From Crocodylus rhombifer (Eukaryota; Chordata; Crocodylia; Crocodylidae), in NCBI GenBank assembly GCA_038503035.1, contig JAVSML010025180.1, positions 186,001 through 250,000 of the forward strand: DNA of 64,000 nucleotides, in the 5' to 3' direction. The notes under the pieces are model-generated. The model did no database searches. It worked only from the letters and a program-made list of their open reading frames with translations, and was not told where the DNA came from. Positions 35,501 through 50,500 of the stretch are shown here, piece after piece. Positions within the stretch are counted from its first letter, which is position 1, and each line of letters starts with the position of its first letter. The position numbers and the translations under genes are program-made.

Positions 35501-38500
35501 CATTACAATTTTTAGAATTTAATATCATTGTTTCGTGCTAGCAGTTAATTATTTAAAATTAGCATAAGTTTTTATCCTGTTGAAACCTCTCTAACCTCTC
35601 CTTACTGTTCCAATTTTAGTATATGTCATGCTGAAACAAACAAAATTAATCCTTAAAACACTTGACTAGTATTTGATCAACTGAGCAGTAAAATATTGCC
35701 AAGAATTTTTTACTAGTCAGATACCGAGGCCTAGAATGTTTATTTCCAACTTCAGTTAAAGTCACTGAATTTTGTATCACCCTTACATTGTTTCTTTCTT
35801 TCTTCTCAGTTCTCCAAGCAGAAATTCCACATCACTGTAGTGTAACAAAAATTGTAATTCTTTCTGCTTTTAAAATACTATTATAATCAGGATATGACTT
35901 TTCTCAATAGAATGTCTAAGTAAAGCTTTGAGAATGAACCCTTATATTATGTGGACTACTAAAGAAGAGGCTGTAAAGGAGCCAGATCAATCCCTAGGGT
36001 GACTCAACTGACATCAGTGGAATTACAAAAAGGATCTATACAGAATAGTGTTCCTGCTGTATGCACAGCAGGCACCCCCACACTTATATTGCTGTTACTG
36101 GTTCAAACTAATGTCTGTAGTGATGCTATACTTTTTGTAAACAGATAAAACCGCTTCATCCTCGCCCTGGCTGGGTTGAATTAGATCCTGAAGTTCTGTG
36201 GACTCAGTTCACTGATGTATTAAAAGAGGCTGTACAAGGTAATTGTTAGTAAAACCACACAATAGTGGAGGATAATCACTAAAACTAATGAATGTCTTAG
36301 GGGGTTGGGTTTTTTTTGTAATAATGAAGTATATGATGTACTTAAAGCTTATTGATGGCCTCAATAGGAAACTGCAAAATACTTTTATTAATTACTCGGG
36401 AACCTGAAAATGCATATGCATACATTTGTGCACAAAACATGTTTGCACAAAAAGGATGTTCTTTCCTTAAGCATGTGATTGCAGCACTGGTCCCACTGGC
36501 AGACAGACAGACAAGATAATACTAATTTTGTTGACTGTGTGTGTATAGTCTTTCAGCTAGATGTGATTTTTATCCTGACGTGTTTTCATGAAATTCTGCT
36601 CTTGGAAGTATGTTTTTAAGTCCCAATAAAGCAAACAGATGTCACCTTTTAATGGTATAGCTGAGGACAAAATTTATGTTTTTTAAAAAATATGTATATC
36701 AGGAAATCATTTCTGGAACTTTCATTTTAATTTGAACTATGCTAATACATAATAGATATTATAACAAAATTAATATAACGTAGCACGTACCAAAGTCTAG
36801 AATTACATTTCAAGTATATTCTACATGTAAAATTTTTAGGCCATCTTAAATCTCACATGGTTTAAACAGTGGTTCTCAACCTTTTCAGACTCAAGGCACT
36901 CCATAGGAAATGCCAACTCTTAGCTTTCACTTGTTTTTTTTTTTTCCTACAGAAATATAATAGAGCAATTCTTCTGTTGTAAAAAACTCAAACACGACCA
37001 CAACATGTCAGAATATTATTGTAGTCATAGATTCACTGGTTTAAACAAGCTTTTTTGTATGTCTCATTATTAGTTATTGTAGATTATGAAATGCAGTTTT
37101 TTAAAAATCTAGTCTGCATTTTGCAATCTGTGCCTTTTATTCACTTTCTGCATTTGGATTTTTCTGTTTTGAACACTGAAAATTAATAAAAGGAGTGTCT
37201 TATTTAAATTATGCTTGGGTATAAACACTACAGAGAAAAATGTTTAAAACACCTGTTTTATTAGACTTCTGAAAAGAAAATCGTTCAGACATTTTTAGGG
37301 ATAAAAGGTTTTATAAAAGTACTAGGTTATATCAATTAAGCCTGAAGTATCAAGGTGTAAATATATGCCTGATTACATGTCTCCTTGTTTTGGAACAAAT
37401 TGGCTTATTCTACTGGTATGTGTGAATTCTTGGTCATTTAAGCATTCATGTTACTTACCTACCTATCCACTGAATAAAAATTAGTGATTATCAACTAAAT
37501 CAGGTACTTTACATTTAATATATCATTAAAATAAATTAGTATTCATTACATGATTAATGATTTTCATAAGGCTTCATAGATATGTCAGAATAACGGTTTC
37601 TCATTTGTTAAAATAATTTTTTTATGTCTAGGTGCAGGACTTCGTATGAATCAAATTGCTGGTCTTGGCATCTCAACACAGAGAGCAACTTTCATTACAT
37701 GGGACAAGTATGTACAATATATGAATATTTTTAACACATTTATATAATAAATAAAGATGCAAAGAACTTACAATCTAACTTTATATGGGCATGAAGAGTG
37801 AAGGTAATTTATAATTGGGAGAAAAATCAGAGGAAGAATAAAAACTACATTAATTTAAGAATGTGCACAGCTTGAAGTATGTGATATTATACATACACTA
37901 CAATTTTTACATTGCTAATACTTTCATTTATATATATTATGTTATCAAAATGTAAAAGAAGTATCTAGCAAACCAGAAAGGTCTAAAATTAATTAAATTA
38001 GAACATATTTCATTGTGGAAAATAAAACAGGAAGATAGCACTGTATAGGTCACTTGTGAGTTGCTGATAGTAGGGCTTGGAAAGCAGGATGCCTAATGGG
38101 CTCTGCTTGTGAAAACTTTCCAAGCAACTGTGTAAAGACATGTGTATATTGGTACTGTTCCCCATATTTAAAACAAATTGAAGAACTGCAGTCGCTGCAT
38201 GTGTTGTCATGGCCAGATTCGGTGCTTTGTAGCTAAAATGGGTTTAATTCAGGGTTGATTAGTCTAAGATTTAACTCCGCTCAAAATGGGGTGAGTGGGA
38301 AAGTGGTAGTTGTTTATGCACTAGGCTGGAATGGCTATTGATTCAATGACTGTTGAAGCAAATTGTTCATTTAGATACCTTAATTCAGGTTAATTCAGGT
38401 ACTTAATGTGCCTGAATGGGCTTGTCCAACTGTAAAGTTAAATGGGCTTGTCCACCTGTAAANNNNNNNNNNCTTTTATTGTATGTCTACATTTTTGGAT

Positions 38501-41500
38501 GTGAAGAAGCTGAGAACAATGCAAATGTAGCAAAACATTGCTTCATCCAGGATTAAAGTTGGAGTGGTTTTGCTACAACTGAGTTGTTCTCAGCTCATTG
38601 GCAGGGAACAATTACAACAGACCAGCTGCTCTTTTGAAACTTTAAAATGACCTGCAAGCCCTTTCAAACTTTTGAAATTAGAACTGACTGTCATTTCGCA
38701 GATTGGTACATGTCTAGTCTCCTCTGTCTTTAAAGTGAAGCTAATGTATATGTTGAGCAGAGGAAAATGCATAACACCCCCCCCCCCAGCCCTAACTCTT
38801 CAGGTTCCTGCCTCAAAGCAGCTAGCATCAGCAGGATCCTTTTGTGTTTATACATCTACAGTTTAGTAATTCACAACTTTTAGAGCACCTTGATTTCTGC
38901 TATGTTCTTGGTTATTGTTTGCAAAAGTGTGCTAGCTTTTTGTTTTCTTCTTGTTTGTGTTTTTTTTTTCTGTACTGCTCACCATGATATCTAAGTACAT
39001 ATTGACTCGCTCATTAGAGTAGGGGTAGGCAACCTTTTCTGACTGTGCTCCGGAATAACTCTGGGTCAGAGGTGGGTGAGTGCTAGGTCCCGGCTGCCAC
39101 TGCTGCTTGACACCATAGGAACATGGGGAAGAGTACCTGTAGCTGTGGGATGGAACCAGTGGTTCTATGGGCTGGATCTGGCTTATAGGCTATAGGCTCT
39201 CAACCCCCTCACTAAAAAAGTTCTGGAGTTGAGTTAGTGATTTTGACTTCCCATGAAACAATTTTCCATGAAAAAGGGTTACATTTAAAGTTTTTTCAGC
39301 AGACTTCCTGAGACTTCAAGAAGAAATATTCAAATCCATTCACATGGTCAGAGGCCTTCAGGCAAGGCTCTACGAGGAGAGACTGAGGGACCTAGTTCTC
39401 TTCAGCCTTTGCAAGAGAAGGCTGAAAGGTGATCTTGTGGCTGCCTATAAATTCATCAGAGGAGGGCAGCAGGAAATAGGAGATGCTCTGTTTACTAGGG
39501 CACCCCCTGAAGTAACTAGGAGCAATGGCCACAAATTGATGGAGAGCAGATTAGGTTGGACATTGGAAAGAGCTTCCCAGTAAGGGTTGCCACAATCTGG
39601 AATGGGCTTCCAAGGGAGTTGGTGCTCTCCCCTACCTTTAGCATCTTCAAGAGGAGACTGGACAAGCACCTAGCTGGGGTCGTCTGATCCCAGCGCTCTT
39701 CTCTGCCCAGGGCAGGGGCTTGGATTTGATGACCTACTGAGGTCCCTTCCGACCCTAACATCTATGAATCCTGTTTTATTACTGGTTTTCAGGAAGACAG
39801 GAAAACCTTTCCATAATTTTATAAGCTGGCAAGATTTAAGAACTGCTGAACTCGTAAGTTCCTGGAACAGGGGTCTCATGCTGAAGGTAAGTCTACTTAC
39901 TGAGTACATAGCTTCATATATTAAAGCTTTATATTTTGTTTTCATTTTTATGGAGACCGAAATACACCATGTCAAATATTGTAAGTGCCTTGATAATACA
40001 TTGATATATGAGGTTTATGCGGTTTGGCCCTTAACATTTTTTTTTTAAATCAGAAAAAAATTACATACAAGGTGAGTGAACTAAAAAGAAATTCAATATG
40101 GTATTCACATTAATAGTGAAATTTAAGGCTATAAGAGAGTCCGTAAGTTGGGAATCACTCTGCCATATTAACACATTGCATATGTTAGTAATGCAATATC
40201 ATATTCTTTGTCCCAAAATGTCTTTATTTTTCATTAGCAAGGTAATTCTTTGCTCAGATTTGTGTGTGGTAGATTTGGAAAAGATGCACTGTATATATAT
40301 ATATATATATATTTTTACTTAAAATAAGGCATGAACTTCTTTTTTTAAGTAGAAATACTGAAGCCAGCTCACTGCTAAACTTCATAACGAGAAGAGTAAG
40401 ATGTTAAATTCCTGGCTTTGCCACAGCAGATACCCCTTGAGTTTCCCTGGATAGTTCATATTACCTATCTCTCCTGTCTCTGTGAAATGGGACTGAGACT
40501 GTTTTTGCTAGAACTGCTTCTACTAGCATAGGGCTACTATCATGTTTTGCCAGTAAAGAATTCTAATGTGGACATAGCTATACCAAAAATGCAAGAATTT
40601 GTATAGATAAAATATAACTGTCCCTTGAATAGAGCAAAAATTATTGGTAAAAGCACAGTTTTGCTCCTAACTGCCTCTATGCTTTTGCAAGCACAGATGT
40701 GTTGAACAGAAATCATACTTTTTTCATACCTGTGATCAGTGTAGTTATGCCAGCAGTAGTCTGTTATGTAGATTTGGTTTAATGCAACTCTTTTTCTCAA
40801 TCCTAGATCTAAAATTCTTTCTGCTAGAATTTACTAGGAGTTTGAATCCTCACCCCTCCTAAGGACAGTCTCATAATTTTCTATGGTGGATTTATGTACA
40901 TGATCTTTAAATGACATTCAACCATAGTATTTAAATAGAGAAAACCAATTATTTTAATTAAATAACTTTTTTTGCTCCTTTTGGAACAGGTGCTTCATAT
41001 TATTTTTACGATGCTTCATTTTTTGACTCGGAGTACTCGATATTTAGCTGCAAGTTTGTTTACTTTCTCAACACATCACAGCTCTTTGAAACTGTCCTGG
41101 ATTTTCCAAAACATAACTGAGGTAAGAATACTATAGGAGGAGAAGGTAACAGATCTCAGTGCATAATAGTGACTTGTTTATTTTGTTTTCCTATCTTAAA
41201 AAAATGGAGTATGAGTCTGTTTCACTTAGGTATAATTTAATATATATATGTGGTGCCACTGTTAATTTGTGATCTATTTCATATTTGTCGATGTGTGTAT
41301 ATGATATAATCTTTGCTTCTGATTTGTGCAAATATGTGGGCATATAATTTTACTGATGTAAGTAGTCCAGCAAAACTCAAACATATTCATATAACAAGTT
41401 GAACTTTCTGACTTATTCCCGTTAATGTTAAGAGAGCTGTTCCTCTTCAGTGTGGCCAAAGGCTGTCCACCACACAGATTATATGCTCTGGAGGCAGGCC

Positions 41501-44500
41501 TCTGGGATTTTTCTCTGCCCCCTGCCATAGGCAGTGCTCGTGGTGGTGTATGGCCCCCCTGTGATTTCATCTCACCACACAGGCTGTTCCCTGCCTCACA
41601 GGTGCCATGCTGCCCCCTCCGGGACCTTTCCCATGCGTGACCATGGTGGCTACAGGGACATGTAGCGAGTTGGACTGCCCTGTTGTATAACATTATTTGA
41701 TTGTACTTTTCTTTAAAGTATAAAGAAAACTTTGCAACAAAGTTATTGTATAACAATCAAGGAATATTTATATTTTATCTTGCACTACTGTGTTTCCAGT
41801 CCAACATAAAGCATGTCAAAATGAATATCTTAATGCTTACCGAACAAGGGCTACTGTTTACCCCACTTTTATTTAATTTTAAGTGTCTGATTAATATTAT
41901 GTAAATGTAAACGTTGGCATTTGTTTAACATCATACATTGCTTGCATCACATTTTTATAGTATGTTAATTCATTTTGTCTTTGATTCAGTCCTTTTCTTT
42001 TCCATTTTACTTACTTCATTCATCTTTGCATTTCTTTTTACTTAATTTCACCCTGTTTAGTTTCACGATTTTTTTTGAGAAAGAGAATTTGGGTGTGTTT
42101 GTTTTTTACAATGATCAAAGAAGACCGGAGAGAATTTTCTAAAAATCTGTTCAAAACCTTTAATTGAAGGATATGGGAGTCCTGAATCTTCAATAGAAGA
42201 CCTTTTTCTTCACACAGCTTCCTTAATTTTTGGTTTTAAAAAAATCAAAACACAAAAATAAAAATGAAAATCCTAAGCAAAACTCAAAAGTGCCATCTAA
42301 AAATATTTTCCCCCTCAGTTAGGTTCTACTTGTATTGGTCTGTTTTGCTTCCTGCTAGCTTTCATTGTGCATTGTGTCAGTAGAAATAAAATAGCCAAAA
42401 CCTAAATTTCTAATTTTAAAGAAAAATAGAGAAGATAACATTTTCAGACTTGTACATCATGAAGAAGCTGAAAAGTATAGCTCTATTTGCTACCTTTGAC
42501 AAAGGTATTTTTGTTAGGTGTTTGTATTATTGCTTTTATATTTTTTTCATATCTACCAGACTTTTTCCTTTTATCAGCACTTATTGGAATCATCGAAGGT
42601 TAGGGTTGGAAGGGACCTCAGGAGGTCATCTAGTCCAACCCCCTGCTCAAAGCAGGACCAGCCTCAACTAGATCATCCCAGCTAACGCTTCGTCTAGCCA
42701 GGTCATAAAAACCTCCAAGGATGGAGATTCCACCACTGCTCTGGGTAACTTGTTCCACTGGTTTAGTACCCTCCTAGTGAGAAAAATTCTTTCTAATATC
42801 TAACCTAAACTTCCCTTGCTGCAACTTGAGACTGTTGCTCTTTGTTCTGTCATCTGCCACCACTGAGAATAATCTAGCTCCATCCTTTTTCAAACCTCAC
42901 ATCAGGTAGTTGAAGGTTGCTAATAAATCCCCTCTATCTCCTCTTCTCTAGACTAAATAAGCCCAGTTCCCTCAGTCTTTCCTCATAAGGCACATTTCCC
43001 AGCCCCCTCACCATTTTTATTGTTGTCTGCTAGACTCTCTCTAATTTGTCCACATCCTTTCTGTAGTGCGGGATCCAAAACTGAACATGGTACTCCAGAT
43101 GAGGCTTCACCAGTGCTAAATAGAGGGGAATAATCACTTCCCTTGACCTACTGGCAGCACACCTACCAATGCAGCCCAGTATGCTGTTAGCCTTCTTGGT
43201 AACAAGGGCACACTGCTGACTCATATTTATCTTATTGTCCACTGTAACCCCCAGGTCCTTTTCTGAAAAGCTGCTGCCGAGCCAGTCAGCCCCCAACCTG
43301 TACTGGCATGAGATTGTTGTGTCCCAAGTGCATGATTTTGCACTTGTCCTTGTTGAAAACCTCATGAGATTTCTTTTGGCCCAATCCTCCAATTTGTCTA
43401 GGTCACTCTGAATCCTAGCCCTATCCCCTGGCATATTTAATGCTTTCCCCAGCTTGGTGTCATCTGCAGACTTGCTGAGGGTGCACTCCATCTCATCTTC
43501 CAGGTTGTTGATGAAGACATTGAACAAAACCAAACCCTGGGGGACTCCACTTGATACCGGCTGCCAACTAGACATCGAGCCATTGATTGCTACCCTCTGA
43601 GCCAGATGCTCCAGCCAGTTATCTATCTACCTTACAGTCCATTCATTCAGCCCATTCTTCCTTAGCTTGCCTGTGAGAAAGTTGTGGGAGACGGTGTCAA
43701 AAGCCTTCCTAAAATCAAGGTACATCACATCTACCAGTCTCCCTGCATCCACAGAGCCAGTCATCTCATTATAGAAGGCAGTTAGGTTGGTCAGGCATGA
43801 CTTGTCCTTGGTAAATCCATGCTGACTGTTCCTAATCCCCCCCTTCTCCAAGTGCTTAGAAATAGAAATAGATTCCTTGAGGATCTTCTCCATGATTTTT
43901 ACAGGGACTGAGGTGAGGCTGACTGAGCTGTAGTTCCCTGGATCCTCCTTTTTTCCCTTCTTAAATATGGGCACTATGTTTGCCCTTTTTCAAGCACCCA
44001 GGATCTCTCCTGATTGCAATGAGTTTTCAAAGATAATGGTCAATGGCTCTGCAGTCACATCAGCCAGCTCCCTCAGTACTCTCAGGTGTATCCCATCCAG
44101 CCCCATGGACCTGTATACGTCCAGCTTTTCTAAATAGTCCCTAACCTGTTCTTTCACCACTGAGGGCTTCTTACCTCCTCAAACTGTTCTGCCGGGTGCA
44201 GTAGTCTGGGATCTGATTTTGCCTGTGAAGACTAAGGTGAAGAAGGCATTGAGCACTTTAGCCTTTTCTGCATCCTCTGTCACAAGGTTGCCTCCCACAT
44301 TCAGTAAGGGATGTATGTTTTCCCTGATTGTTACTGACATATGTGTCTAAACCCTTCTTGTTCCCTTTAACATCCCTTGCTAGTTGCAATTCCAATTGCG
44401 CTTTGGCCTTCCTGACTTCATCCCTGCATGCCCAAGCAATACTCCTATATTCTTCCCAAGTTGTTTGTCCAAATTTCCACTTCTTATAAGCTTCCTTTTT

Positions 44501-47500
44501 GTGATTTAGTTTACTGAAGAGTTCCCAGTTAAACCAAGCTAGTCTTCTGCCATACTTGCAATTCTTGATTCCTTCTCTTCACTAACTTCGACTTTTAAAA
44601 TATCTAGGTTTACCCTTTCTAGGGCTTTGTTTGATTTCCCCTATTAATTCAACTTTTTGAGAAAGGTTGAGTAAGGTTGGTAGCCCTAGACATGAGATGG
44701 CATATACACCACAGAAAGAGCTGTTTGGATGGGGGACAGCACACTGACCTACAAAATAAAATTTATACAAGAGCTTCCAATGACCAATCCACCCTTCCTA
44801 GAAGAAATATTGGCAATTGTAGAATTTTCTGGAGACACTTGTAGTATTATTACTCAATTAAATATTTGGAGAAGGGTAAGGAAAAGAGAGAATGCATTCC
44901 TCTCTCTATATTATACAGAATTTTTTTGTTTTGCTTTTCAGGTACACCAAGCTGCCAAAGAAAATAACTGCTGCTTTGGAACAATTGACACTTGGCTATT
45001 ATATAAACTTACCAAAGGTGAACATGTCAAGTATTAGTTAAATATAAATAAAAATACCTGTAATCTGAACAGAGGTGTTCAATTCATGCACCTGACCTTA
45101 TTCCCAAAAATCTAACTTTTCTATAGGGGTGACAGATACTCTTCTGTACAAGGACTATTCTCTAACTATTTATGAATACTACATACTGCTCTGCTTTTTG
45201 AATGAATATCGTAGATTAACTTAATAGGGACAGTCTGGAAGTATGGGGATAGCCTGAAAGAAATGAATGGTTCAAGATGGTCGCCTCACAAATAATTGAG
45301 AGTTAAATGGCAATGCCAGAACTAGAAATAAAAAGCTTAGTAACAGGGTTTGAATTAGGGGGGAAGCTTGTGGGGGCAAATCCCCCTTCTCCCCCCATAA
45401 GAAACAAGCCCCCCTGTAAGACTTGAAAATCATAATCTGGGGAGCCTATGATTTTACTAGGGCATTGTGATGGGCAACCAAATTTTTTAGGCAGACCACC
45501 TTAAGAGTCCAAGTATAATTTGAACCCTGCTTATGAACATGAAGGAATAAAGAATTATACCTAGGTTTAAAAAGTGATGAACTCATGAGAGGGTGGTGAC
45601 AGTTGTTGGGAAAACCAGACTGATGCATTAGGGGTTTCTGAAGAAGTTAAGGCTGCCTAGATTACCATCAGTGGGTGGTAAAACCAATCTGTTAAAACAT
45701 TTTGTCTCTGAAAGCTTGGTTTTTACTTGTGAAATAAATTCTGATTTGTTTTAAGAAGGCTCTCTAGTCATTGTTTACCACTAATCACAGACTTCCCAAA
45801 AGGAAAGAACTCCAAGTCCCCAAACTCAGGCAGACTTGCAGGGTAAGAATGGCTGATATTCAGGATAATCCAGGGTCCTGGTCTCATAGGGCAGAATTGC
45901 AATATTCAGTCCTAAAATAATAGGAAAAATGGAGACCTGCCGACCCCCAGGAGCTGTACAAAGAAGAGACTACAAAGGGATCAGGAATGCAATAGGCCTA
46001 GAATTATGACGTGGTAATCAAGCTGGATGTGGTTATCAAGCTTCTGAAGGGTTCCATGCAGACAATGTAAGGACATGAGGACAATTGCAGGATGTGGCCA
46101 TGACAATAGACCTAATCCCTTATAAACTTTTGATATTTTAATGCCTTAAAATTGATGAATTTAGATATAGTACATAGATTTGCTTCTATTGACTCTAAAT
46201 TTCAGGCATTTAAAACTTTTAATTTAATTATAGGTTCTGTGTATGCTACAGATTATTCAAATGCCAGTTCTACAGGGCTGTTTGATCCTTTTACGGTAAG
46301 TATCTTTTGAAATAACACTTATTGTCCTTTATTCTGTCAGATTAATTCATATTTTTACTCTCTTTCTGTTATTTCAGAGGAGCTGGAGTTCTGGTTTTTG
46401 CAAATTATTGTCCATCCCAATGTCTATATATCCTCCAGTGAAGGACACAAGGTAAAATGAAGACATAATCTGAAAGAAGTATGTGACACATAATTCAATA
46501 AATTATTTCTAGAAAAATATTACAAAAAATTGTGTAGGTACTTAAAACGTTTTATCAAAGTTAAGTCAAAAATAAATTTAATTATAAATATGTGCAGCTG
46601 CATATTTTCATTTCTAAATTCAAATGTGTGAATTCCTAAATTCAAAATTTTGTATTTTAGTCTTCCAATAAAATATATTTTAAATAGTTTAATGATTTAA
46701 AAAAATAATGACTGATAGTTGATTAAAGGGACTCTTCATTGTATGCTGAAGACTCATCCTTTCTTTCTTGTCTGTGATTTAAAAAATGGTGATTTCAGTG
46801 CAATGACTTGAACATTTATTTTCAGTTGCAGTTTTGGCTCAGTTGACCCTGAAATATTTGGGGTGCCTATTCCAATAATGGCATTGGTGAGTATAAATCT
46901 TTTATGCCTTTTGTAATTAGTTAGCTTCTGTTACTGTTCATTTATCATATGGTGTACTCTATGATTTCTAAGGCTCTCTTATTCTAGGGTTGGTTGCAGA
47001 ATTTTGTTCCAAAATCTTACCTTTCATTTTGGGGGAGATAAAATATTTCTAACCTTTTGTAATTGTGGGAGAGACCATCTAGAGAAGACTAGAGAAGACT
47101 AATTTTGTGGTTAAGCCCTGAACTAGAGAGTAAAGGAACTGGGTTCTGTTCTATGTACTAACAGTGGCTGGGATTTTTTCTTACTTTTGACCAGTCTTCT
47201 AACTTTTGACTTGCCTGCATGACTGGGGCTGGTTTCCATGGGGACCCCAGCAGCCACCAAGCTCTTATAGCATGCAGCCAGGGTTTCTTTGGAGACCGGC
47301 CCCAACAGCACTTGCAGGTTGGGGAGCTGCTCCAGGGCCGAGCTGGGATCTTGCAGTAGTGACAGCATGGTCTGAAGCTGGGTCAGAGCCGTGACCTGCA
47401 ATCTGCATACTCCAGGCAAGGGCATGCAGGGAGTGGATCATGGCTCTGCCCTGTCTCTGTACCATGCTGCAAGGAGCTGGGGCAGAGCCGCAGTCTGCCA

Positions 47501-50500
47501 CCTGCATGCCCCTGCCCTGAGAACGCAGTCTTCAGATTGCAGTTTTGCCCTAGCTCCAGACCACACTGTCGCTGCTGCAAGATCCTGGTCCGGCCCCAGA
47601 ACAGCTCTCTGCCATGCTGCGTACCTTGCTAGTGCTTTTGGGTCTGGTCTCCACAGTAACTCTGGCTCCACACTGTCACAGGGTGGTGTTGCTGGGGTCT
47701 CTGTGGAAACTGGCACCAGCCACGTGGGCAGGGGCTGCTGGGAAATGGATTCCCTTGGTGGCTGGATACAGCCTGCAACCCGGACTTTGCCCACCCCTGC
47801 AATCTCTCTCTTGTGTACAGTGGGGAAAAATTGAAAGACACAGGCATCTATTTAATTTTAAGTTACCTTAATATTGAATTATAGCATGCTGATTGTATTC
47901 ATATTCATATTTAGTTCTATTAAAAACCTATATGTTAAAATATGTTTTAACTTATTTTAAGTTGTCGCAGAATGTCCAGTGTGCTGCTAGCTATTCTAAT
48001 GGGTGAGAGCACTACTGAAATAACAATGTGATGAAAGATGACAGACTTTGATGGTTATTGTTAAAATAACCTTTCAAAGAAACTGAAGGGAAAAAGCAAA
48101 CAAACCGTGTGGAGAAAAGTGTTGTAGTCTGTTATTGTCTTGTTTAGTTCTTTTGTGTACATTGTAAACTATGAGCCATTTGTATTGGAGAACATAGAGG
48201 AAAATCTTGTGCTTTAAAAATCCAGCTGGAGTTTGGGCTAGTAATTTGTACTTATTTTTTTATTGCAGGTGGCAGATCAGCAATCAGCCACCTTTGGAGA
48301 ATGCTGCTTTCATCCAGGAGATGTTAAATTGACCATGGGAACAGGTACCTTTTGGAATGTTAATACAGGGAGCCAACTTCACGCACCTCGGGGAGGTAAG
48401 CTGATGACATTTTAAATAGCTTTAAATTATTTGACACTTTGAAGGTTGTCTACAGTGAATGGTAAAATAAATTATTATTGCTTTTGGATATACAAAAGCA
48501 GACTGACAGGCATTTTAATGATGAGTTTGTGAGCTTTTAATTATAATTTAAAAATGCAGATGTCTACCCAAGAAGATACTCAGAACACTGGTGAACTTGT
48601 ATGTTTGATATCACAGACTTTAAGGAAAAGATATGTGGGCTAGGATTTCAAATAAAAAAAAGGAAGCTAGTTACATCACCAGTTGTCCATCCCTCATTGA
48701 ACTTCTGATTGTAGCACAGCTTACAAGTCTTTGTCATGTGACAGTTCTTTCCTTTGTCCACTAATTTTTTGTAACCCATACCAGAGATGTCCAAATCCTT
48801 TTTGGAAATTCCATCTTGTGCCATGATCCTATATTCTCTTTTGCCATACAGAGCGGAGTTTTAGAATTCAGTTTCTGTATTGTGAGACAACTTGGCCCTG
48901 AGGCAGAAGTTACTGTAGCATGCCAATGAGTATGGTTTTGGAGGGTGAAAATTACTGCAGTTCACTATTGCACGTGGCTGTACAGAGAGAAGCTGGAAGA
49001 CTTTTTGGGATTCACCTAGACCTGAAAGGAGGACCTGCTGGAGGATGTAGATGGTGGGAAGCAATCTGATAAAACTGATTTGAAAGTATATAGCAGATTT
49101 GTATGGCACAATGCATGCTGCTATTGCCATCTTAATTCCAATCATACTCAAGTAGGAAAACTATCTGTGCGTGCCTCATCATTAGGGATCCTGTTTTTTT
49201 TCTGATTAAAAAAATCCAAAATTATGTGGTTTAAAAAGTCTCAAACCCTGTGGTTCAAAACTCCAAATCCTCTGTTTTCTTCAATTAAAATGAAATGACA
49301 CTATGTATCTATATACACAGTCGCCAATTGCCCATCAAGAATGACAGAGGGTGAAGGGGGGAAGGGATGGAGTGCCGCCACCCACCAGCCTGTGTTGCTG
49401 CTGCTCTGCCTCTGGCTCTGTGAGCTCGCCCCGTTTGGCTTTGTCTGCCCCCCACTGTTCCACCCCATGAAGCTGCCGCCTCCCAGGCGTGGAGGAGCAG
49501 GGGAAGCTTGCATGTGGCAGCCACAGCCGTCACCCGTGTTGCTGCCGCTCCCTCCCTGCTGTTCTCAGGGCCCAGCAGCGGTGGGGTGCCACCACTGTGC
49601 CCTGCCCTTCCTGTTCCTGCTTCCCTCCCCACCTCCTCCCTGCCACCTCCCCCTCCCTGCCAGATTTTGTTGGGGCCTGGCAGTGGCAAGGCCAGAGCTG
49701 GGGGGTAAGACTAGCACTGTGCTGCCAGCACCCCATGCTGCTGCCTCCCAGGAGCAGGGGGGGAGAAGCTTGCACAACTGTCCCCTCCATCCCCCTTGGC
49801 CAGTACCCCCTGCTGCTGCTGTGTGCAGGGGCAGGGGTGAGGCCAGCACCTTGCCCCTCTGCTTCATCAGCTTTGTCCCCCTGCTTCGCCACGCTGTCAC
49901 TGCCTTCTGTCTGGAACACTGTTGGAGCACTCTGGTTGTTTCAGACAACCAGTCAGAGTACAAATAAAGTGTTACAATCAGACCAAAGCTGTTGTGTGTG
50001 TATATAGAAGTGTGGATACGTGTGTGTGTGCACGTGTGTATATGTGTGTGTATGTGTATATATAACACACACACACAAACGTATGTGTATGTGTATATAT
50101 AACACCTATATATTTTGGCATTTGCTTTTGGTTTTTTTTATCATGGAAAATCAGAGTTTGCTCGCCCCCTTCATTTACCAGGACACAGGTCCAACTGAGG
50201 CTGTCCCCCCGCTGTTTTGTGGTGCTGAGCAACCCTGATAAGTCAGTGCCCTGCCCTTGCCCATACCAGTGCCCCTGATTGTAAAGCCACAGTCCTCCAC
50301 CCCTCTCGCCGTGCTGGCCCCTCACTCCTGAGCCACAGCCCCCAGCTGCCAGGGCTATGGAACCTGGTGGCTGCATCCTGCCTGGTCCCTGCCCCGTAGA
50401 CACCAGCCACAGCTTGCAACCTAGTGGGGAGGACCCATTGTGAGAGGTGGAGCAGGATGGCAAGACTCATTGCTGCCACTGCCAGGACCCCTGTGTCAGC

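Noticed and set aside
41690..41770. Possible short hairpin around TTGTATAACATTATTTG
   Set aside because: The inverted match is short, AT-rich and could be chance.
49489..50007. Long open frames (to 208 codons) in GC-rich blocks at 49.3-50.0, 53.5-54.8 and 50.0-50.5 kb
   Set aside because: They overlap on both strands in several frames, are Pro/Ala/Gly/Ser-rich without family resemblance, and lie inside repeat elements.
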